Below, one piece after another: positions 39,201 to 49,005 of a stretch of DNA of 64,000 nt (its first letter is position 1; each line of letters begins with the position of its first letter). A program made the translations under genes and the position numbers. The stretch is from NCBI GenBank assembly GCA_028753945.1, contig JAPNXP010000001.1:15180501-15244500 (forward strand). The letters run 5' to 3'. Under the pieces are notes generated by a model, which saw only the letters and a list, made by a program, of their open reading frames with translations, was not told the DNA's origin and made no database searches. This DNA comes from Hexactinellida sp. DTS-2022. Lineage: Eukaryota > Porifera > Hexactinellida.

Positions 39201-39639
39201 AAAGTCCGAAACAGGAGTGCGTAGTGTAATTGAATTTATTAGAATGACGTAATTGCTCTATACTTTGTAAATTTAGTTGCTTGGTTGTTGGAATGTTCAT
39301 TTTCCTAATTTTCTTTTAATTGAGTTTTTAATGATTGACGTTAGTTGACTTGGTAATTAAGTGATCGACGTCATTGGGTATAATTGGATGGTTGTTGTGT
39401 GAATTAGGAACGCTTGCAGAAATTTTGCTTGATAAGATTTGGGGGGTGTTTGCTTGGGTCGCCCTTTAGTTGGAAATCAACTCGCTATGGGAGTTGAGGG
39501 TTGGTAGGTGTTACGGGTTGTCATGTAATGAATTTTTTTGTTGTTGTTGTTGTTTCATGCAGAGTTTATCTTCTTTTGTCAATATTTTCCCGTTTTGCCA
39601 TCTTCTTGAGCCCCATATGCCACCTATATGAAGTATTTC

Positions 39640-39942
39640 ACTTGTATAATATGTTAATTTGAGTTCATGTTGTTCTATTTATTGGGTTAAATTTAATATA
39701 TATTACGTAATTTACCCAGAGAAAATATTGATTTTCTTGCGATTTATATTTAAGTTCTAGTAGTTAATTAGGCAGAATGATTAACATACATGTGGATCCG
39801 TTGTTCTATGTTGTTATAACTCTCAAGTGGGAATGTGCTTTTAATGTTTTGGTGCAAGTATAACATAAACGAGGCGTAAATCTTAGCTACACTTCTGTAC
39901 TTCCTGCAGTAATTTGCTTTTTCATCTGATTTATAATATATA
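39640..39942 (-). pseudogene. Truncated divergent copy of zinc-finger gene exon 2 end
   Basis: On the minus strand this encodes FMLYLHQNIKSTFPLESY and EQRIH, followed by GTATGTTAATCATTC. It matches the end of exon 2 and the following intron of copy 1 (41,640-41,900). Upstream on the minus strand it is joined directly to an inverted promoter arm, so exon 1 and most of exon 2 are missing. Repeated at 46,268-46,570. Confidence 0.75.
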
Positions 39943-40265
39943 AGTGTCTGCAAACACATACTGTTTGCATTTGAATAAATGTAAATCAGAACAAGTGCAA
40001 AACTGGATGGGTTCATTGGGTACTATTATCAGTTGCCTGTGTACAGTATGCATTCTTGTAGATACTGTAACTGAACGGGACGAAGGGACCTGAACGGGAC
40101 GAATGGAATTAAATGGGACGAATGGATGAAGCATTTATTCATTTACAGTATCTACAAGAATACTGTACACAGGCAAATGATAATAGTACCCATGCACGCA
40201 TCCAGTTTTGCACTTGTTCTGATTTACATTGATTCAAATGCAAACAGTATGTGTTAGTAGACACT
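39943..40265. repeat. Inverted promoter repeat, copy 1
   Basis: Left arm 39,943-40,070 and right arm 40,143-40,265 are reverse complements, about 92% by eye, with a ~72-bp loop containing three 19-bp minisatellite units. Each arm ends outward in TATA-like sequence, so the palindrome looks like a duplicated, divergent promoter. The duplicate lies at 46,571-46,893. Confidence 0.85.
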
Positions 40266-40273
40266 ATATAAAT
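40265..40273 (+). promoter_or_regulatory. Candidate TATA box, zinc-finger gene copy 1
   Basis: TATATAAAT 48 bp upstream of the candidate ATG at 40,321. The position suits a core promoter if transcription starts about 30 bp downstream. The matching site in copy 2 is 46,893-46,901. Confidence 0.35.
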
Positions 40274-40320
40274 CAATTGAACTAAATTTGTAAAAATCAA
40301 TATCAACTGCTTATTTATTA

Positions 40321-41764
40321 ATGGCTACACCGTCCAAAAAAGTTACCTGCACAATTTGAAACAGAGACATTGTCAAGCTGAGAAGGCATTTGCAGCAGAT
40401 GCATCCGAATATTGGGGCTGCAGAACGAGACATCCTTATTAATGACGAAAAGATGCGCGTTCGAGACATTTCGGATCTAGAACAATATTTCCTGTGCGCA
40501 TATAAAGATCAAAATAATAAGACATGCAATGCGCCAATACTTGAAGAAGGGTAAGTAAAGTTTAATTTAAATATGAAATGCTAAGTTATATCAAACCAAT
40601 AATTCTTTGCATTCTCATAAATAGATTGCGACACCATATATTAAGACGCCACGGTATCTCAATAAAAAGCAGTATAGGAAAAAATATCATTGCAAAGACA
40701 AAATGTCAACCGTATCTAACAGCGTCAATTCAAGAGGGTCAATCAGTAAATCTGCAAGAAGGCGTATCTCTCCCAGAAGTCGCATTTCTGCAAGAAGGCA
40801 CATATCTCCTAGAAGGCACATATCTCCTAGAAGGCACATCTCTCCCTGAAGGCGCATCTCCGCAAGAAGGCGCATCTCTCCCAGAAGGCACATCTCTCCC
40901 AGAAGGCGCATCTCCGCAAGAAGGCGCATCTCTCCCAGAAGGCACATCTCTCCCAGAAGGCGCATCTCTCCTAGAAGGCACATATCTCCTAGAAGGCACA
41001 TCACCGCAAGAAGGCGCATCTCTCCCAGAAGGCACATCTCTCCCAGAAGGCGCATCTCTCCTAGAAGGCACATATCTCCTAGAAGGCACATCTCTCCCAG
41101 AAGGCGCATCTTTCCAACAATTCGAAACTCTCCTAGAGTTGGCAATTTTCATAGAAAGCGCAACTATCCAAGACAGCGAAACTCTGCAAGAAAGCGCAAC
41201 TCTGCAAGATGAGATTATTTGGCAAGAAGATGTGGATAGCGGGAGCAGGACCGACAAAGTTTGCTACCCAAATTTAACACCCTCACCCTCATCCTTGGAG
41301 AAACACTTTCAGTCACAAAACCTTGAATGTTTATCGCCAGAAATTTCAACTCCAGCTTTGGAAGCGACTGCCTTTTATACACCAGAGATGCCCTTTACTT
41401 CAGTAGAGAATTTTCCCGATCAATTTCAAGAAGCTGACTCTTCTGTTCCCTTCCAGACGGAAATTCTAACAAATTTCCAAAATTGGATGGAATCGATGGA
41501 TGGCGGCTGTCTTGCAAAAGATAAAAGTGAAAAAGCCAAAATAATAATTGGCAACATGTTGCAGGAGTTGAAACTCCATGAGATGAAGGAGCCAGATAAA
41601 GTCTGCAAGTATTTCACATCAAAACAGATGAAAAAAGAAATTACAGCAGGAACAACAGATGTGCACTTAAGATTTTACGGCTCGTTTATGCTATACTTGC
41701 ATCAAAACTATAAAAGCGCATTCCCACTTGAGAGTTATACAAACATAGAACAACGGATCCACAG
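40321..41764 (+). pseudogene. Zinc-finger gene copy 1, nonsense mutation in exon 1
   Basis: Exon 1 is 40,321-40,550, intron 40,551-40,624 (GTAAGT...AG) and exon 2 40,625-41,764, followed by a donor CAG/GTATGT. The second cysteine codon of the first finger (codon 13, TGC in copy 2) is TGA at 40,357-40,359, so the annotated start cannot yield a full protein; initiation at a later Met such as the one in LQQMHPN is possible. Exon 2 carries an ~18-bp coding minisatellite (EGTSLP/EGASPQ hexapeptides, about 40,750-41,115). A non-repetitive C-terminal region follows, with NFQNWMESMDGG and FYGSFMLYLHQN. That region has the look of an alpha-helical DNA-binding domain, but I cannot name its family. Splicing continues into 41,946 on. 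Confidence 0.7.
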
Positions 41765-42664
41765 GTATGTTAATCATTCTGCCTAATTAACTACTAGAAC
41801 TTAAATAAAAATCGCAAGAAAATCAATATTTTCTCTGGGTAAATTATATAATGCAGAAATAGATTTAGTTTAACCCAATAAAAGAACAACAAGAACCCAA
41901 ATTAACATATAATACAAGGAAATTGGTCATATTTTTCTTTCGCAGCGCGCAAGGAACATCGAATTTACAAATTAATTTACAATACTGAAGACAAAAATCA
42001 ACATATGAAAATTATAGATTTTTAAACATAAAACTGGAAAATTGAAACAGCAGTAGTATTTAGAAAAAACGGCAGCAACAGCATTCGAGAAATTTTGGGA
42101 TAATATTCTCCCACAAGTAGATTTGGAAATTAATGATAATAAGGGTCCATTTTTTATCTCATATAATGGGAAATCAATAAAGGGGTACAAAACAAGTTTA
42201 AATAAACTACTGCACTAGCAGGAAATTTCAAGAAAATATTTCAATAAAATCCAGGATAGCGGCATCTACATTTATAGCCAAAATAAGCATGGAAAAATCA
42301 AAAAGTTCAGATTAGATGCAACATCAGGCGAGCAGCGCGGATAAATATTATCGACAAATGGAAGAGGTAATCACCTAATAAATGGAATTTGAAGCAATTG
42401 GGGAAATAACAAAATATAATTCAAGTATAAAAATAGATAAATAATAATTTAAATTATATAAATTTTAGAATCAAAGAAACACGAAGCAGGAGGACAGTGA
42501 CGTTTGAAGAAAGAAGAAAAAGCAAAGAAAACAATACAGAGTAGTATATAAATAATGAATTAATGTAAGATTGCAAGTGCGTTATATAGCTGTGTGGTGT
42601 ATTAAATTAAAATAAAATAAATTCAAACGAGGGGATCGGACAAACTGAGAAAATTTGTAAATCT
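41765..42664 (+). pseudogene. Intron 2 and degenerate exon 3 of zinc-finger gene copy 1
   Basis: The intron runs 41,765-41,945 (GTATGT to TTTCTTTCGCAG). The downstream sequence is the single-copy-context relative of spacers S1-S4, with AATTGAAACAGCAGTAGTA and the CATTCGAGAAATTT block. The spliced frame meets a stop about 14 codons into exon 3, and the homologous later frame is also interrupted, so the 3' part is decayed. The segment ends at CAAACTGAGAAAATTTG, where minisatellite M6 begins, the same order as in the amplified spacers. Confidence 0.6.
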
Positions 42665-45489
42665 GGACATGACGAACGGACCTGAACGGAACGAATGGAC
42701 CTAAACGCGACGAATCGACCGGAACGGGACGAATGGACATAAACGGGACAAATGGAACAAAACGGGACAAATGGACCTAAACACGACGAATGGAACGGAA
42801 CCGGACGTATGGACATAAACGGGACCAATGGAACAAAACGGGACAAATGGACTAGAAAGGGACGAATGGACCTAAACGGGAGAAATGGAACAAAACGGGA
42901 CAAATGGACCTAAACACGACGAATGGACCTGAACGGGACGAATGGACCTAAACGTAACGAATCGACCTGAACAGGACGAATGGACATAAACGGGACAAAT
43001 GGAACAAAACGGGACAAATGGACCTGAAAGGGACGAAAGGACATAAACGGGACGAATGGACCAAAACGGGACGAATGGACCTGAACGGGACGAATGGACC
43101 AGAACGGGACGAAGGGAGCTGAATGGGACGAATGGACTTAAACGGGACTATTGGACTTAACGGGACGAATGGACCTGACGGGACGAATGGACCTGAACGG
43201 GACGAATGGACCTGACGGGACGAATGGACCTGAACGGGACGAATGGAGCAGAACGGGACGAATGGACCAGAACGGGACGAATGGACCTGAACGGGACGAA
43301 TGGACCAGAACGGGACGAATGGACCAGAACGGGACGAATGGACCTAAACGGGACGAATGGACCTGAACGGGACGAATGGACTTAAACGGGACTATTGGAC
43401 TTAACGGGACGAATGGACCTGAACGGGATGAATGGACCTGAACGGGAGGAATGGACCTAAACGGGACGAATGGACCTAAACGGGACGAATGGACCAGAAC
43501 GGGACGAATGGACCTGAACGGGACGAATGGACCAGAACGGGACGAATGGACCTAAACGGGACGAATGGACCTGAACGGGAAGAATGGACTTGAACGGGAC
43601 TAATGGACTTAACGGGACGAATGGACATAAACGGGACCAATGGAACAAAACGGGACAAATGGACTAGAAAGGGACGAATGGACCTAAACGGGAGAAATGG
43701 AACAAAACGGGACAAATGGACCTAAACACGACGAATGGACCTGAACGGGACGAATGGACCTAAACGCAACGAATCGACCTGAACAGGACGAATGGACATA
43801 AACGGGACAAATGGAACAAATGGACCTAAACACGACGAATGGACCGGAACGGGACGAATGGAACAAAACGGGACAAATGGACCTGAAAGGGACGAAAGGA
43901 CATAAACGGGACGAATGGACCAAAACGGGACGAATGGACCTGAACGGGACGAATGGACCAGAACGGGACGAAGGGAGCTGAATGGGACGAATGGACTTAA
44001 ACGGGACTATTGGACTTAACGGGACGAATGGACCAGAACGGGACGAATGGACCTGACGGGACGAATGGACCTAAACGGGACGAATGGACCTAAACGGGAC
44101 GAATGGACCAGAACGGGACGAATGGACCTGAACGGGACGAATGGACCAGAACGGGACGAATGGACCTAAACGGGACGAATGGACCTGAACGGGAAGAATG
44201 GACTTGAACGGGACTAATGGACTTAACGGGACGAATGGACATAAACGGGACCAATGGAACAAAACGGGACAAATGGACTAGAAAGGGACGAATGGACCTA
44301 AACGGGAGAAATGGAACAAAACGGGACAAATGGACCTAAACACGACGAATGGACCTGAACGGGACGAATGGACCTAAACGCAACGAATCGACCTGAACAG
44401 GACGAATGGACATAAACGGGACAAATGGAACAAATGGACCTAAACACGACGAATGGACCGGAACGGGACGAATGGAACAAAACGGGACAAATGGACCTGA
44501 AAGGGACGAAAGGACATAAACGGGACGAATGGACCAAAACGGGACGAATGGACCTGAACGGGACGAATGGACCAGAACGGGACGAAGGGAGCTGAATGGA
44601 ACGAATGGACTTAAACGGGACTATTGGACTTAACGGGACGAATGGACCAGAACGGGACGAATGGACCTGACGGGACGAATGGACCTGAACGGGACGAATG
44701 GACCTGACGGGACGAATGGACCTGAACGGGACGAATGGAGCAGAACGGGACGAATGGACCAGAACGGGACGAATGGACCTGAACGGGACGAATGGACCAG
44801 AACGGGACGAATGGACCAGAACGAGACGAATGGACCAGAACGGGACGAATGGACCTAAACGGGACGAATGGACCTGAACGGGACGAATGGACTTAAACGG
44901 GACTATTGGACTTAACGGGACGAATGGACCTGAACGGGATGAATGGACCTGAACGGGAGGAATGGACCTAAACGGGACGAATGGACCTAAACGGGACGAA
45001 TGAACTTGAACGGGACTAATGGACTTAACGGAATAACTGGACTTGAACGGGATGAATGGACTTAACCGGATAACTGGACCTGACCGGGACGAATGGACCT
45101 AAACAGGACGAATGGACCTGAACGGGACCAATGGACTAGAAAGGGACGAATGGACCTGAACGGGACGAATGGAACTGAACGGGACGAATGGAACAGAATG
45201 GGACGAATGGACCTGACGGGACGAATGGACCTGAACGGGACGAATGGACCAGAACGGGACGAATGGACCTAAACGGGAAGAATGGACCTGAACGGGACGA
45301 ATGGACCTAAACGGGACGAATGGACCTAAACGGGACGAATGGACCTGAACGGGACGAATGGACCTGAACGGGACGAATGGACCTGAACGGGACGAATGGA
45401 CCTGAACGGGACGAATGGACCTGAACGGGACGAATGGACCTGAACGGGACGAATGGACCTGAACGGGACGAATGGACCTGAACGGGACG
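42665..45489. repeat. 19-bp minisatellite array M6 with 614-bp tandem duplication
   Basis: Longest uninterrupted array. It is more degenerate at its left end (units such as GGACCTAAACACGACGAAT). A 614-bp block is tandemly duplicated (for example 43,457-44,070 and 44,071-44,684). The right end matches M5. Confidence 0.9.
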
Positions 45490-45830
45490 TTATAGTTTTA
45501 TAAACATAAAACTGGAAAATTGCAATCATGCAGGGGTACAAAACAAGTTTACATAAACTACTGCACTTGCAGGAAATTTCTAGAAATATTTCAATAAAAT
45601 TCAGGATAGCGGCATCTACATTTATAGCCAGAAATAAGCCTGGAAAAAACCAATAGTTCAGATTACATGCAACATCAGGCGAGCACCGCGGATAAATATT
45701 ATCGACAAATGCGGAGAGGTAATCACCTAATAAATGGAATTTGAAGCAATTGGGGAAATAAAAAAAAATAATTGAATTGTAAAAATAGTTAAATAATAAT
45801 TTAAATTAATTTAATTTTAGAATCAAAGAA
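45490..45830 (+). pseudogene. Captured gene tail, spacer S7
   Basis: Duplicate of S5, with the same internal deletion. The following 45,830-46,267 is AT-rich unique sequence with a (GTT)n tract; no gene is seen. Confidence 0.6.
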
Positions 45831-46267
45831 AGTCCGAAACAGGAGTGCGTAGTGTAATTGAATTTATTAGAATGACGTAATTGCTCTATACTTTGTAAAT
45901 TTAGTTGCTTGGTTGTTGGAATGTTCATTTTTCTAATTTTCTTTTAATTGAGTTTTTAATGATTGACGTTAGTTGACTTGGTAATTAAGTGATCGACGTC
46001 ATTGGGTATAATTGGATGGTTGTTGTGTGAATTAGGAACGCTTGCAGAAATTTTGCTTGATAAGATTTGGGGGGTGTTTGCTTGGGTCGCCCTTTAGTTG
46101 GAAATCAACTCGCTATGGGAGTTGAGGGTTGGTAGGTGTTACGGGTTGTCATGTAATGAATTTTTTTGTTGTTGTTGTTGTTTCATGCAGAGTTTATCTT
46201 CTTTTGTCAATATTTTCCCGTTTTGCCATCTTCTTGAGCCCCATATGCCACCTATATGAAGTATTTC

Positions 46268-46570
46268 ACTTGTATAATATGTTAATTTGAGTTCATGTTG
46301 TTCTATTTATTGGGTTAAATTTAATATATATTACGTAATTTACCCAGAGAAAATATTGATTTTCTTGCGATTTATATTTAAGTTCTAGTAGTTAATTAGG
46401 CAGAATGATTAACATACATGTGGATCCGTTGTTCTATGTTGTTATAACTCTCAAGTGGGAATGTGCTTTTAATGTTTTGGTGCAAGTATAACATAAACGA
46501 GGCGTAAATCTTAGCTACACTTCTGTACTTCCTGCAGTAATTTGCTTTTTCATCTGATTTATAATATATA
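46268..46570 (-). pseudogene. Truncated divergent exon 2 copy (second)
   Basis: Duplicate of 39,640-39,942. The minus strand again reads FMLYLHQNIKSTFPLESY, joined upstream to the inverted promoter arm. Confidence 0.75.
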
Positions 46571-46893
46571 AGTGTCTGCAAACACATACTGTTTGCATTT
46601 GAATAAATGTAAATCAGAACAAGTGCAAAACTGGATGGGTTCATTGGGTACTATTATCAGTTGCCTGTGTACAGTATGCATTCTTGTAGATACTGTAACT
46701 GAACGGGACGAAGGGACCTGAACGGGACGAATGGAATTAAATGGGACGAATGGATGAAGCATTTATTCATTTACAGTATCTACAAGAATACTGTACACAG
46801 GCAAATGATAATAGTACCCATGCACGCATCCAGTTTTGCACTTGTTCTGATTTACATTGATTCAAATGCAAACAGTATGTGTTAGTAGACACT
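46571..46893. repeat. Inverted promoter repeat, copy 2
   Basis: Arms 46,571-46,698 and 46,771-46,893 with a minisatellite loop, duplicate of 39,943-40,265. It lies immediately upstream of the zinc-finger gene with the intact start. Confidence 0.85.
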
Positions 46894-46901
46894 ATATAAA
46901 T
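46893..46901 (+). promoter_or_regulatory. Candidate TATA box, zinc-finger gene copy 2
   Basis: TATATAAAT 48 bp upstream of the ATG at 46,949, at the outer edge of the right promoter arm. Confidence 0.35.
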
Positions 46902-46948
46902 CAATTGAACTAAATTTGTAAAAATCAATATCAACTGCTTATTTATTA

Positions 46949-48000
46949 ATGGCTACACCGTCCAAAAAAGTTACCTGCACAATTTGCAACAGAGACATTG
47001 TCAAGCTGAGAAGGCATTTGCAGCAGATGCATCCGAATATTGGGGCTGCAGAACGAGACATCCTTATTAATGACGAAAAGATGCGCGTTCGAGACATTTC
47101 GGATCTAGAACAATATTTCCTGTGCGCATATAAAGATCAAAATAATAAGACATGCAATGCGCCAATACTTGAAGAAGGGTAAGTAAAGTTTAATTTAAAT
47201 ATGAAATGCTAAGTTATATCAAACCAATAATTCTTTGCATTCTCATAAATAGATTGCGACACCATATATTAAGACGCCACGGTATCTCAATAAAAAGCAG
47301 TATAGGAAAAAATATCATTGCAAAGACAAAATGTCAACCGTATCTAACAGCGTCAATTCAAGAGGGTCAATCAGTAAATCTGCAAGAAGGTGCATCTCTC
47401 CCAGAAGGCGCATCTCGCCCAGAAGGCGCATCTCGCCCAGAAGGCGCATCTCCGCAAGAAGGCGCATCTCGCCCAGAAGGCGCATCTCTCCCAGAAGGCG
47501 CATCTCCGCAAGAAGGCGCATCTCGCCCAGAAGGCGCATCTCTCCCAGAAGGCGCATCTCGCCCAGAAGGCGCATCTCCGCAAGAAGGCGCATCTCTCCT
47601 AGAAGGCGCATCTCCGCAAGAAGGCGCAAATGTTCCAGAAAGCGCAACTCTACAAGAATTCGAAACTCTGCAACAAGGTGCAACTATCCAAGAAAGCAAA
47701 ACTCTGCAAAATGAAATTATCAGACAAGAAGACATGACCAGCGAAAAGGAAGAAGCAATCGAATTAATTACTCAGGGACTGGGATATACGAAGTTCAGAG
47801 ACAATTTCAGAAACTGGCTAAAGACAGAGAAAAGGATGAAGTATAGAACAACAAAAAAATACTCAGACTGTTGCAGTAATTTAATACAAGTACATGGGAT
47901 TAGAGAAAATGTGGAAACATCTATATTATTAAATCTCGATTGTTGTGTGTTTGTGTGTGTGTTTGTTTGTCCGGATTGTATTAAAGTGATGGGGGAATAG
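46949..48000 (+). CDS. Zinc-finger gene copy 2, intact 5' part, 3' end replaced by Helitron sequence
   Basis: Two exons: 46,949-47,178 and 47,253-48,000, joined in frame across a 74-bp GTAAGT...AG intron (phase 2), giving 325 codons. Finger 1 is C-x2-C-x9-H-x4-H at residues 10-28. A second Cys/His set begins at FLCAYKD, with its cysteines in exon 1 and its histidines (RHHILRRH) in exon 2, which independently supports the splice. Residues from about 125 are EGASxP/Q hexapeptides (18-bp units, 47,390-47,640). A region with KFRDNFRNWLKTEKRMKYRT follows, paralogous to NFQNWMESMDGG of copy 1. From about 47,920 the reading frame runs into the predicted Helitron 5' end (TCTATATTATTAAATCTCG then a TG-rich tract), so the last ~26 codons are not native. 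Probably a nuclear DNA-binding protein; the role is unknown. Confidence 0.65.
47390..47640 (+). repeat. 18-bp coding minisatellite in exon 2, copy 2
   Basis: About 14-15 tandem units such as GAAGGCGCATCTCGCCCA encode EGASRP, EGASLP or EGASPQ. Unit length is a multiple of three, so all frames stay open on both strands, which explains the antisense frames seen here. Copy 1 (40,750-41,115) has more units and a different order. Confidence 0.9.
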
Positions 48001-48029
48001 AAACCGCATTTATATATGAGATATAAACT

Positions 48030-48825
48030 AACTTTCAAATGTTATAATTGGTAAACAAAAGTTATAAGGGGTAAACAAGTATGCTGATTTCGAATTTCGC
48101 GTTTATAAATTTCTCATATTAATATTTGTTGTTGTTGTTTACACAAAATAGGTAAACAAATTAATGAAAATTCAAAATCAACCTAGAAGTTAGCTTTCAA
48201 CGGGTATTATAGGTAAACAAGTATGCTGAACACGAATTTCGCGTTTATAAATTTCTCATATTAATATTTGTTGTTGTTGTTTACACAAAATAGGTAAACA
48301 AATTAATGAAAATTCAAAATCAACCTAGAAGTTAGCTTTCAACGGGTATTATAGGTAAACAAGTATGCTGAACACGAATTTCGCGTTTATAAATTTCTCA
48401 TATTAATATTTGTTGTTGTTGTTTACACAAAATAGGTAAACAAATTAACGAAAATTCAAAATCAACCTAGAAGTTAGCTTTCAACGGGTATTATAGGTAA
48501 ACAAGTATGCCGAACACGAATTTCGCGTTTATAAATTTCTCATCTTAATATTTGTTGTTGTTGTTTACACAAAATTGGTAAACAAATTAATGAAATTCAA
48601 AATCAACCTAGAAGTTAGCTTTCAACGGCTATTATAGGTAAACAAGTATGCTGATTTCGAATTTCGCGTTTATAAATTTCTCATATTAATATTTGTTGTT
48701 GTTGTTTTCACAAAATAGGTAAACAAATTAATGAAATTCAAAATCAACCTAGAAGTTTGCTTTCAACGGGTATTATAGGTAAACAAGTATGCTGATTTCG
48801 AATTTCGCGTTTATAAATTTCTAAC
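48030..48825. repeat. 142-bp tandem repeat, about 5.5 units
   Basis: GTAAACAAGTATGCTGA recurs at 48,071, 48,213, 48,355, 48,497, 48,638 and 48,779 (period 141-142). Each unit includes a (GTT)4-like tract and TTTCGCGTTTATAAATTTC. It sits between the proposed Helitron 5' end and the transposase gene. Confidence 0.92.
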
Positions 48826-49005
48826 TAGATATTATACTATAGATAATTTGATTAATTACAATGTAAAAATAGTGTCGTTAACCAATGAGAATTTTCTACT
48901 TAAATTATTAATTTAATTGGTTAATTTTACAACAGCTTTATGTATGCAGGAATTGTTAACCAATGAGAATTAACTAATTAAGTATGCATAGAGAATTATA
49001 TATTA

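Larger units (their letters stand above)
37980..40765. repeat. Zinc-finger gene segmental duplication, copy 1
   Basis: Nearly identical to 44,608-47,393 at a constant 6,628-bp offset. It covers minisatellite, spacer S5, the divergent inverted promoter, exon 1, intron 1 and the start of exon 2. The two copies diverge at the 18-bp coding minisatellite in exon 2. One visible difference, C to A at 40,359, makes a stop codon. Confidence 0.85.
44608..47393. repeat. Zinc-finger gene segmental duplication, copy 2
   Basis: Counterpart of 37,980-40,765, offset 6,628. It includes spacer S7 (45,490-45,830), the unique AT-rich stretch, the inverted promoter and the 5' part of the intact-start zinc-finger gene. 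Confidence 0.85.

Noticed and set aside
40687..41257. Antisense frames of 152 and 172 codons over zinc-finger exon 2 (and 47,315-47,735 in copy 2)
   Set aside because: The 18-bp coding repeat keeps all frames open on both strands. The sense strand has the splice sites and zinc fingers.
47390..47640. CRISPR-like regular array
   Set aside because: Units are contiguous without unique spacers, lie in an exon, and the DNA is eukaryotic. The same reasoning excludes the 19-, 85- and 142-bp arrays.
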